Origin: Aquila chrysaetos chrysaetos
Lineage: Eukaryota > Chordata > Aves > Accipitriformes > Accipitridae
DNA: 64,000 bases
Direction: 5' to 3'
Assembly: GCF_900496995.4 (NCBI RefSeq)
Contig: NC_044009.1
Span: 47,104,005 to 47,168,004, forward strand
This document shows, in pieces, positions 11,901-23,900 of the stretch. Numbering within the stretch: the first letter of the stretch is position 1; each line of letters begins with the position of its first letter. A program made the position numbers and the translations under genes. The notes beneath the pieces were generated by a model. It saw only the letters and a list, made by a program, of their open reading frames with translations, was not told where the DNA came from and searched no databases.

Positions 11901-14900
11901 AACCGTTCACATCCCCTAATGACTTTGAGTCTGCCAAGGCATTCCTCAACCTTTGCCACATCGTAAATATTTAATTTTTCCAGCCCGGGATTTTGGAGGG
12001 GTCCTGCAGGAGTTGTGCACCCAAGCCCATTGAGATTCCGGGGTAGCTGGATACTCAGCTCCCTCTTGCTCCTTTGAAAATCCCAGCTTTCATCTTTTTC
12101 TTTACAAGTCATTCCCTCCTGCCGCTTAGTCAGTTCCATATATATTTGGCTCAATTTTTTACATAGTTAACTTGAAAGAGTAAGGCCAGAAAATCAATTA
12201 TAAAACTAAATTGACTTCTCAATTGACGTAAAGAGAAATTCAACAAATAATATTACAGGATATTAGTTACAGTTTGCCGACTTTGAATTTTTGCATGTTT
12301 CCCGTGTACTCAGCTTGATTAAATGAACACTTTTCCTACAGAGATTCTTTATTATTCAAAACTGGTAAAAGTGGGTAGCTTATCGCATCCGCTCTGGCTT
12401 CTGAACAACATGGCTCATCAGCGCGGTGAGAACGCCGGCTTCAGAGCTGCAGTAAACCAGTCATTTATTTGGATCCTGGCAAACACCAGATAGATTTTGA
12501 CCTGTTAGACTGGTCTGCTACCCACCAGGAGGACATCTGAGAGGAAAAATGGTCCTGCTAGCCACGAAATGCGGGTGGCTGTAGGACAGCATGTGCAGCA
12601 CTGAGCTGCGTCAGCGCCCTGTAATTGGGCACAATGGGGTGCATGCTAGACGGGGGAAGAAACGCTATTTTATTAAAAGAAGTTTCTTATCTACAAATGA
12701 TCCATATTTTCTGTCTGCAGGTTCTTATTTTGAAGGGAGCAAAAGCAGGTATTTCCCAGATGGCACAGACTTAACTTCTGTCACAGCTTTCATGGATTTT
12801 TTTTCCCTTCGGTGACATAATGCAGAGAAACATTAATTAGAAGCAGCTACTGAGATACCTTCTTTGATTTTTTTTAATTTGCTTTGTTTTATTGGCAAAT
12901 CATTTAAGTTATTAGTGTTAGTTGTGAGGATGAACAATCAGATTAGTTGTGGAAAAGGCAGTAAACTATTGGTAAACGCTTAGCATAGGTTTAATTTTCA
13001 GATAATTAAGAACAATTGGGTATTTTAGATGACCACTGGTGTTCGAATAAGATTACCATTCAAAATAATTTGACAAGGTGTGTGTCAGCAATAAGAACAT
13101 AATAGAATTTCCTTCACATAGTGTAAGCATAAGGAAAATAGGCCCTGACGGTGTATTTTAAGACTAGACCAGACTTTTTTTCTATTTGTCCTGATATTTA
13201 TTCTGTTTGTTTATGCTGTCGTCTGTGCAATCTATCCAGTTTACAGTAGTCTGAGGTCTAGATTTATGCTGCAACGCCATTACATTTCTCTTTAATATTC
13301 ACAATACAGGAATTATCCATAATTTCACCCGTGCAGGGTTCAGTGTTTGCAGGCAGTTCATTGCATGATAATAAGCCTGTGGTTTTAAACTGCTAGTTAT
13401 TTTTTGTAATTAAAGTACTCTATAGAAAAATCATGTTTTAAATTCCCAAGCATTTATGAAAATGTATTTCTACCTGCATTGTTTTTTTGGTTTTCTTTGC
13501 TGTTTGTGAGCAATCTTTAGTCCTAATGAGAGACTGTTAGGAGTTAAATAGGTCATGTTGTTCAGTAAATGGCTGTGAATACCTTTAATAGGGATTTATT
13601 TCCATTAGATTTGCTGCGACCACTTCCACACACCCATTGCCGCTGTACTGGGTTGCCAGAAAACTCTGCTGAGTTTCAGCAGCCTGTGCTTTTGGGGCTG
13701 CTTTTCTGTCCCAGCCTTGCAGCTGAAATGGCTATTACGTATTCCCGTAATCACCCTGGCTTCAGAATAAGCTTATTTAGACTTTTTTGTGATTTCATTT
13801 AAAGAGACAAAGCAGCAATCCTTAGTGCTCTTCACCTCAGCCTTGCCTGGTGTCACAGGCATTTAATCTTTGGTGTTGTGACTCCTTCATCCTGAAATAT
13901 TTCCCCCTGGCATAAGACATGGATGCGACAGGCAGGGCTGGGGCACCAGCAGTGGCACTGCGTTCACCATAGCCCAGCCAATGCTTATGCTATAGCCCCA
14001 AATTAAGTAAACCAAGGGAAAAATGTAGAAATGCGTAGGCAGAGCCGGGTGATGCCTCCGTGTGACATCCAAACAGAAGAGCTCTTGCGTTGCAGAGGAG
14101 GGGTAAGCAGGAGGCTGCAGGAGGGGATTTGTGGGGATGAGGAGATGCTTTCCTCTACATAAACGGGATGTTTCTTGCAAAGCTGAAAGCATTTGGTCAC
14201 TATTGCTGTCTGCAGCGAAATGGAAAGGAAAACGGCCCCATGCCACAGTAGTAAGTGAGGATGGGGGGCTGCTAAAAACAAACAATTTTCATGCCTGTGA
14301 TGTACAAACACAAATGAAAACTGGCCTCAATTGGTTTTAATACACGTGAAAATGTAAACAAGTGAATCCTGGTTTGTAGGCAGTCGGCCCTCAATATTTG
14401 TATCACATACTTTTCAAAGTCACCCCATCTTGTTGTCAGCATCATAACGGATATGTAATTACAAATGTCCTTCCTAGAAATGAAATCTTTGCTGTAACAT
14501 CAGTCATTACTTAAAAACACATTAATTGTGCCAGAAATCCTGTCCCATTATTCAGTACTATGGCATTTCACTAGAAGTCTTGGAAAGAGGTGGAAAGTAG
14601 ACCGCAGCAAAACAGCACGGTCTTTATCCTGTTGGAAATAAATAGTATAGGAGGGTCGAAAATAGCTGAATCGGGGTGGACAAAAGATGACTTTTATTAA
14701 TATTGGATTCTTACCTTTGAACCACATTTCTTTTCCTTCATATGCTTTTAAGTATCTTTAGAACAGAAGCATGATTATATCGTAGCTCGGTATGGCCGTG
14801 GATGTGCATGTAACAACCCCAGGCGGTTGGTGTCTGTATGATTTACTAGGGTCTCTTGTACTGTCCATCGCTTTTGTATATAGGTGTGTGATCCGAATAT

Positions 14901-17900
14901 TATGCAAACCCGAACTCGACAAGTGCTAAGGTCTTCTGTCAATACAAAGCCCTGCCCTGAAGATTCACAAATGAAGCCATGTATTCTTAACCAAAATTGC
15001 TTCCAATATCAGTACAATCTAACAGGTAGGTATAACTTTCCAGTATACTCTTAGCAGGAAGTGACAGCAGTTACAACATATATTAAATTGATGTTCTGCT
15101 TTTCCAAATATCTTTGTATAAAAGATTCAGCTCCTTAAAGGCTTTCTCCAGTTGTGTTTTTAGTTATGTTTGCTAGTGGTGTTGGTTAAAGCCTTGACAT
15201 TAAAACAGTTATGTGTAGACATCACTGATTTCGCTATAGTTAATTACATGCCTACATTTTTTTTTTTGTCCACAGGTTAGTGAACAAATGCACAATTTTC
15301 AATTTAAGTTGTCATTGCAGGTACACTGGAAATAAAACAGGTTAAATGGGATCTCTTCTTTTTGGTGGGTTATCAACAGAGTTAATTGCAAAATTCCAGT
15401 TGAAACAGTATCATCTGTGTGATTCGGGTGAAGCCAATAATACCAACAAAAGTCTGGTTTGAAGGCAAATATGGGTTATATGGGTGGGCATAAGATATTC
15501 AGAGCAAAACGCATTGTTTAGGACCTTAGAAGCAATTAGATCTGTTGGAAACAAACTAACAAAACAAAAAAAAAAAAAGAAAAGAAAAATTCCTTTTGTT
15601 TTGGCCAGCTCAGATAAATGAGAAAGGCAGAGAGAGGAGAGATCTAAGAGGATTTTGGGGGCTGGTGGGAAGGGAGAACAAAACAGGATAAAATATCTGA
15701 ATATAAACTCAGCCTATTTGAAATAGAAGCCCTAGAAACACACAGGCAGCAGGACGATGCCTTTTTTAATCATCACATTTCAGAAATGCAGAATATTTAT
15801 GCGTTCACGTTTATCAGAGGTGGAAGACACAAAGTAATAGGTTTTCTTCTCATATGCTTCTTATTTGTTGGTGGTGTATGGAAATTTTAGTGGTTTGTCT
15901 TATGCTTTTTATTTATTTTAAATGGTGTTTTAAGGCTTATTCCAGTTTAGTTGTATTCTGACCATCATAATTTCGGACAAGTAATAAGATGAATTTTTCT
16001 TCTACTAGAAGTACTGTTTTTATTTCACCCGTATTAGAGCTTAGTTTTAAATAATGGGAACCAGAGTTACCCTTCAGAAACTTCCCCAGCTATTTTATCA
16101 AAGTGAAATTTTACTTCAAACAATACCGTCTTGTAAACGCGCCAACTGGGTTGAACTGATACACTTTATCAGCGTTTAACAGTTTTCTGTGCGCTCTGAC
16201 GTACCGGTTTCGCTAAGGGGATACCCGAGTGCAAAGCCAGCGGTTTCCCCTCCGAGACTCGCTCGGGTTTCAGAGCGGCCCTTCTTTTCTGCGGGTTCTT
16301 CGTGGGTTTGGGGTGCGCGGACGCGCCGCGCTAGGGGAAGGTCCCCCGCGCCTCGAGTAGAAAGGCGTGAGGACGGAATGACGGCCGTGACCTGCAGCGC
16401 CCGCGTCCCTTCGCTTTGTGTCCGCAGGCTGGAGCGGGTGCCAGCTGGGCGCCAACGCCGCCTGCGGGCGCGGGGAGCGGCGTCGCCTCCTCGGCTGCCG
16501 GCGCAGCGACGGGGCCGCCGTCAGCACGCAGCTCTGCCAGCGGGTGAGGATGGCGCGCGCGGCGCGGCGGGGAAGGGAAGGGAAAACGACGCCGGTTCGT
16601 TTTGTTTCCGGGAAAGCCGGTGCCTCCCGATCCGCGCCGGGGCGCTGGCCGGCGGCGGCGGAGAAGTTGCGTTCGGTGCCGGGAGCGCGGCGGTCGGGCG
16701 GTTTGGGGAACGAAAGCGTCCCCGGGGTGTCGGTGGGTGGTATCAACTCAAGCGCGTGGGGCAAGGCTACCATCCCGCGCCATCCCAGTGGCTCCGGCAG
16801 AGCCGGGTGACCGGGGAGATTGCGGCCTATTAGAAGTTTCTAATTGTCCTTTCAGAGCAAGACCCGAACACCGACAGACTCCTTCCACCGCTTGCACCCT
16901 TGGGAAAAGCTCCCCGTAAGCGGCGATGCCGGTGTCCCACCGCGGTCGCTGCCGATTTTCGTTTCCCCGACGTGGCGGGAGGTGGCCGGGGCGGGGAGGG
17001 GGGGGTCCCGGGGAGGCTGACGCCTGTGTCTCCTTCTCATCTCGCAGCTTCGCCTGGAGAAGCCCGTGCAGACGAGCAGTCGGTGCGTGGTGGGGTGCGC
17101 GGTGGACTGCCGGCTCTCGGCGTGGTCGGCCTGGTCGCAGTGCTCCCACACGTGTGGTGCCGGCGGTGAGTCCCCACCTGCCCCCTTACCCCCCTCTCCC
17201 CGCCTCAGCAACGCGGCGCGGAGGGGACCCCCCAGCCCCGGGCGGGCTCACGCGGGCCCCGAGCCGGGGTACGGAGCGCGGGGATCGCCCCGAGCCACGC
17301 GGAACCCTTCGGAGGTGATTTGGGACGCTCTCCGGGTCCTGAGGCGTTGGGTTTTCTGAGCAAAGCGGGCTGTTTTCAAAGTACTCGGAAGCGAAAAACG
17401 CGACTTGGGAAACAGGTAGACAGGTGCCTGGAGGATGATTTTAGTAATTAATTCAAACTCTCAGAATTCAGTCATAGGAAACGTTAACCCCTGAGAGAGG
17501 GGGAGTACGCAGAGCTCGCAAAGAGCTGGGGAGAGTTACAGGGTTCTTGAGAAGTAGATAAATAACTAAATACAAATCCTCTGGTGAAGTTACTTTCAGT
17601 AACATAATTACATCCCGTGGAAGAAAAAATGCTAAGACTAGTTTTCATCATTTAATATGTGCCTCTGTCTCCATCCTGTATCCACAGGTCCCTTAATACT
17701 TGTATGACTCCAGTAACTTCAGCGAGGTTTTCTATGGCCAGTAACGCTCACCAGCATACAAAAAGTGAAAGGATTAGGACCTTTTTAAACTTTATATGAT
17801 TTAAAAACCCCTTTGAGTATTGATACGAGGAAATGCGTTGAAGGTTTTGTTCAAAATAAGCTTGTGACATTATTTCCCAGGCTTCTGATGTGCATTACAC

Positions 17901-20900
17901 GTACAGCTAATGGTCTTTAAGATTCAAGAGCCATAATGTATATTTCAATCAAATTCACTTAAGGTCAAAAAGAAAAAAGCTCTTAACTTCCATAAAGTGA
18001 TTCCTTCAGATGGATTTCAGAGATCAAAGCATGTTACAGAAAAAGCTTAATATTTGGATTAGTGGTGTTCTTTCTTTGCTCAGCTTTTAGCCCTTTCGTA
18101 AAGTAGTGCTTTCTTAACAGAAATGAATAATTCATGAACAGTGTTTTAACAACAACACACTAGGAATACTGTTAATTCAAAATTTTATTTTTGTTCAAAA
18201 TCCATTTTGGAGTGTTAATGCTCATGTTGCTGAATGGACTTAAATTTTTTTTTTGAGTGTTCAATCACTTACTAAAATAAACAGAGCTACGTGTGCAAAA
18301 GCAGGTTGTAACTTCTTTATGGCTTTTAGCATGCTAAAGGAGCAGCTCACCCTATATAATGCCTGAAGGTTTTTTCATCCTGAGCTCTTACGTTGCATAG
18401 TTTGCAAAGGGATGTACTCGAGTAAAGGTACGTCTTGTTTTCTGCCCCTGATCCTGAACTGCTTATGCAAATCCTAAAGACTGGTTAAAGAGCTGATGGT
18501 TGCAAATGCATGCAAGGAGCGGGCACTTCATGCCCTAAATCAGAGCTCGGTTTCTGCAGAGGAAAACTGGAAACATCCGTGCCCTGCCAAAGCAGACCTT
18601 CCAGTAAGGGTTCTCGCTGTAGTTGCCAACCTCATTACTTGAACCGCGCAGTCAAGCCCAAGCTCAGCTCAGTCTATGGGTCATCTTCTGGTCCTCAAAG
18701 ATCATACCTCTATTAACTCAGTTAACTCTATTAACTCTATGTAACTCAGTTACACTGCTAGCTAGAGATCTGGCTCGTACAGTTCAGGCCATAGACGTGT
18801 ACGATTTAAAAGCTGGAGATACTGTTTTGTGAACCTATGGCAGCTAAGCAGCTGGGAAAGCTTCTTAAAATTTGTATCATAAAGAAGCCAAGTTTTGCTC
18901 AGTCCTTCTCTATCATTTGCATAGCTTTGCAGGGACCCAAGAGTCTTCTGGATCTCATCCCAAAGCAGGAGCGCCAATGAAACAACAGTACTTTGCATCC
19001 GAGTTACTCTGAGTGCACGGTTAATTTTACTGCAGCCCCAGTCCTGATCTGAGTTTTGCTGCAGCAGCCATCAAGTGTGGAGCTACACCGATATCAAACA
19101 TCCATGATGGAGGGACCTTGGCACCAGTCCTGCAGCCATGGCCTTTGTGTGGTTCCAGCAGCAGAAACACTGTCATTTCAGCTTCTTCACTGAGTTCCAG
19201 TTGGTTATAAATACTACTTGATGATGGTATTAACAGAGAAGACATTAATTATGTACTCATCTACAGGTGGTACTTCACAGGTGAATACAGTAAGGGTTCC
19301 CTACCTGAAGGTTCATAGACTGCAACAGCTTTGAAATCCTCCTGAGTTTCTCACGGGCACTTATGAGAATAGGATGAAGCCTCAAACATGACAGGGAAAA
19401 CCAAAGGATGACAATAAACAAGCTGTGGGAATTGGCCGTAGTATACACTGATTCGGCTTCCCTTTGCCAAATAAGTAATTGCCCACTATTTGATAAAGCT
19501 AAAATGTAGGACTTAGTTGCACGCTTCTCAGAAATAATACACAGCAAATCAGTTGTATGCACCGTTACTGGCTCCACTCGCAATAATATTCTGCTTTTCT
19601 GGCTTTTCTTGGAGAGCGTGTGAAGGACCTGCTGAAGTACCATAAACAGCTTCAAAGAGAAACATAATTTAAATATCATTCAGATCAAAATTTAGTGTTG
19701 CTGCATTTATGCTTTCATATGTTTCTTAACTCAAGCATTGTTGCTAACATTTTTATTCTGTCCATCTCTTCCAGTAACGGTTTGCTGTGATATATTTTAA
19801 TGCGTGGTACCTTTTTCTTGCTCAGGTTTTATTTTATGGAACAATGCATTTAAACATGAAGTGGTGCTGCTGTGTATGTGGCACTGTCAGCTAATATGGT
19901 TCTGGTACACAGCAGCCAAAGGCGAATATATTGATTTTTATAAATGATGATGAGTAAAGTAGATCTCTCTTTCCTGCCTGCGCTGAGCCTACGGAGCTGT
20001 GTAACTGATATTTGCCTGTTGCAGCTGTAGTTCTGCGCAGCATCTGTTCAGGATGCTGGCTAGGGCTTTAGGCTGATCTCGGGTTATATATTAGGGTTCC
20101 TCATATCAGTTGCTGTACTGCTCTGAAAAGATGTATAGTACTGCATTAATGGATGATGCTCCTGCGGCCTGAATCAAAGTTACTGGAAAGATGTTTGGTA
20201 AGGATAATCCCCAGCAAATTGTATTTCCATTGTTAAGGCAAATGAATACGTGAGGATGCTGCATTTTTCTACGTAAACTTTTTCCAGTACCGTATGATTT
20301 CTCCCAAGTTGTCTAAGAGGAGTGCTAAACAGTATACACCCACCTAAACCCATGCTTTGCCACTTATAAAGCTGACTTCATCGGATAAATGACGGGATTT
20401 ACCTGAGTAACCCAGGGTTGAAGACACTGCCATGCCTTGCTCAGTCCTCAGAGCCCAGAAGAGACCGTAGCAGGTTGCGGAGCTGTGCACCCATAGACCA
20501 GACTGACCCGTGGGACAGAAATGAGGGGGACAACGATGTGCACAACTGAAAAATTTGGTGGTTACCTTTTCACTGATCCATCACCAGTTTGGGAAAACAT
20601 TTTTGGTTTTGCCTTCTGAAGAAGAAACTTCCGTGACTTTTTCTCGCTTGCTACTCAAACTGGTCAAGCCCCAGTCTGATGGTGCTGGGAGACATTGCTG
20701 GAAGAGGGGCCACCAAAACCTCTCCCCAAGCCGGGGATGCCCCAGTGCCTGCTGGAGGGACTAACAGTGGGAAGTAGATGAAAGCCCCGCTTCTCACCAG
20801 TCCCATTTGCTTGTGACTCGACCTAGCCTGACCTCCAGGGCTGTATTTAAGTAACTTGATCCCTGCTTTAGTCTTGTGGTTGCCTGATAGGGCTGTGGTT

Positions 20901-23900
20901 TATATACTCTGCTCACGCTCATCAAACAGATAACGGTGTGTCAGTAATTCTGACTGGGATGAACTCTAGCAGGAATTTTAATCATCTTGGTTTCAGCTGC
21001 GACACATCACTTTGTGGGGATAAAATGCAAGGAATGGCAAGAATTTTTTTGGGGGGGGTAAAAAATCTTATTCTTCTGATTTGAAAATATGACCCTGAGT
21101 TTCTGAGTTGAAATTTTAGCTGCTGATGCAAACCAGAATTTTAAATGACCAGCATTAGCCTCCTTTTCCCCCCTTTCAAAACTAATGACAAATTTGAGGA
21201 TATGAAGAAACAATTATTTTCCATTTTCACCACACTTTCTGTCTTATTTTTTGTATCATTAAATACTGCAGAGCAGAGGAATCAGACATGTGGCCAATTC
21301 ACTGGGAAATTAAAGAAATAACTAGGATTGCTTTGACTCTTCCAGAGTTTGTATTGGAAGCAAATTAATTTCAGATGCAGTGAGATTCTGTTCTCCATAG
21401 GCAGCAAAAGATAAGGTATTTAAAAGGTAAAAATGGGGAGTTTTTCTGCTACTTGAGTGGTAACTGAGCACCTAGATAATCTTTGTGGAGTGAGGGAAAA
21501 AAAAAAAAAATCAGAGCTTTAAGAAACTCACTGCAGTGATTGTGCAAAGAAAGATTTCAATGAAATTTCTTTCTTCGATGATTTATTCACAGTATAAAAA
21601 GAAAGTGATAGACTAAATGAGTCACGCACCAGCTGACCATTGTGAATGTAGTGACTTTAAATGGTTTGGATAACCAACTGTAGGAAAATAAAATGTAAAT
21701 AAATACAGAACGGTTGTTAATTCCTCTTAAAAGGAAAATCGTGTTTTCTATTCAATGATCTTCCCATTTACATTTTGCTAGAAAGATGTTAAACAGAGTG
21801 TACAAAAGAAAATTATTTCTTTAATTAAAATAGCTTGATGAATGCTTCAGGCTTTCAAGTCCCTCCTAATGAAATGAGATCTTTTAACCTTAGGAGACCT
21901 CCTTTTTCCTTAGCTGCCATTTCGGGAGCTCGTGCCTGGTGGGGCTGCAGAGCTCCCCCCAGGGCATCCCGAAAATCCCACAGCCACAGGCTTCCCACGG
22001 TTTCCCAAAGAGCCTTTTCCATTGCTTACCGATCCTCAGCATTCAGAATTAAGAAGAATCTGGCAAATTTGGTCCCATTGCTGGAGGGGAAGAAACAGCT
22101 AATTTTGGCCTGTTGGGCAGGGGAGGGCTGCCAGGGGTTTGCCGACAGCGGGCTGGGGGGGTTCTCTTCCATTGCTCTGACCCCCAGTGAACTGCAGGAG
22201 TTTCTTACCTTTCCTTTCCTCTCAGCTGGTAGGACTTTTTTCCACCTCCTAATGTATCTGATTCCGTGATGGCTGAATGCACAGTCATGTGGATAAGAGC
22301 TTTTATCATCAGTTCTGTTACAAACTCCCCAGGTCCAGGGGATTACAACTGGAAAAGGAAGAAGTCTTAAAATTGGTTTAAATGGGTTTAAAAATGGAAT
22401 TCAATAGGTCAGAGCAAGGGAATAGCATTGTAAAGTAAGAGAACTTGCTAAGGAACCCGTCAGTAGCTTTTTCAGGTGTGTCTGCTTTTAATTTTTATTT
22501 GCTAACATGTTTTTGGAAACCCTGCGCTGTAGACAGGCGCAGTGACAGTTATTAGAGATGTACCTTAAACCCAGCTGCAGTACTGTTAATTAAAAAGTGC
22601 GTGCATAAATAGCTGGGAGAAGGATCTGGCTGGATATCTCAGCCTCCCCACTTCGCAGAGGTGTTTGCCCCCCCGCCGGACTCCCCTCTACTCATGATTG
22701 CAGCTAAATGACTGCGATCCAAATAGGAGAACTCCAGCGGAACACGTTCTCTCTTTCCTTCTCAGTGAATTAGCAATTACCGCTTGCCTCTGTCTTGTTG
22801 CATGTGTGTGCCCTTATTACCCAGACCTTTTATTTTTTTAACTGCCTCTCAGATCCACGCCTATTGAAAGTCAAGGCAGAAATTTTATCCCCGGCACAAT
22901 CTTCTGCATCCTGTTGCATAAGGGCTTTTTTTTTTTTTTTTTTCCCACTTTTCTTTTTAATTGGAACCGGGATTCTAATTGAAACATTTTGAGTGAAAAA
23001 CGTTCCTGGACATAAATGGACAGCAAAGGAGACGGAAATGGAATTGCTGTAACTTTAATGAATGTATTCAGTTTTATTATTTCAAAAGTAGTAACATAAT
23101 TGCTTTTTCCATTCAGTGGCTGAAGAAGTTTTCACCAATAATAAATAGGATTTTAATGGAAATGGCAGAAGTGGTTATGGACGGTAATAGCCACTAGAGT
23201 GTTTGCAGTTTTCAAATTAGATGCACATAATTGATCATAAAAAGAAAATTTCATTTGTTAAAAATCTCTGGAAACATACCGAATGTGTAAAGTTAGAAAC
23301 GATGCTGCCACGGGAATTATTTTCTTGTCATATTTAATAATCAGGATTTAGTCAAGTTTTTAAATGTGTTGCATAAACAAATAATGTATTTGGAAAACAT
23401 ACAAAACTGTGTTTAAAAACTGTGTTTGAAAATATCAGTGACTGCATCACTTAGACTTAGCAATTGCATCCACATTATCCAAATAGTCTTCCCGATTCAT
23501 TGCTTTTCAAACAGATTTTAGTGGTGGAAAATGAACCAAGGGTACTGATAAATCACAAAATCTGCCTTTCTTTCTTCCTCCGCGTCTCCTTCACCGTGTC
23601 CCGTCTTCTCCCCTCGCCTAGGCCAGATGGTGCGTGGGCGGTCGGTGGTCCTGCGGGCAGCGGGTGAGGGCAGACCCTGCCCGGACCAGCTCACCCAGTA
23701 CAGGAGCTGCCCGGTGAAGCCCTGCTACAGCTGGCTACTGGGCCCGTGGTCTCCCTGCAGAATCCAGGTATGGCTTTCTCCAACGCTACCCGAGGGCTCC
23801 TCGGGTTCCCCGCGACCGGGGGTCGACGGCAAAACTCATCGTTACGCGGCAGAATTGATTGAGGCTGCTGTTCGCGGGGCGGAGGTGTCTCTGTGGCCAT

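Larger units (their letters stand above)
3807..14883 (+). other. THSD7B: Intron B/C, 11 kb
   Basis: Long AT-rich GT-AG intron, phase 0. It holds the solo LTR at 5473-6066 and a cluster of short perfect inverted repeats at 9260-9340. I found no other gene or clear mobile element in it. Confidence 0.8.
16130..17350. other. Intragenic CpG island over exons D and E
   Basis: Sharp jump from AT-rich intron to dense CG dinucleotides (for example ggacgcgccgcgc near 16319 and gcgcgcggcgcggcgg near 16552), ending near 17350 where AT-rich sequence resumes. All frames on both strands become open here, so long frames such as 16189-16833 (+) and 16270-16773 (-) are composition effects. It may be an orphan CpG island, an internal promoter, or a scar of GC-biased gene conversion. 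Boundaries are judged by eye. Confidence 0.8.

Noticed and set aside
3651..14892. Identical aggtgtgtg at the acceptors of exons B and C
   Set aside because: The two are used in different frames and the similarity stops after nine bases, so it is likely chance.
16189..17318. Long open frames on both strands (up to 214 codons)
   Set aside because: They overlap the CpG island where stops are rare in every frame. Only the TSP1 frames of exons D and E match the gene by phase and motif.
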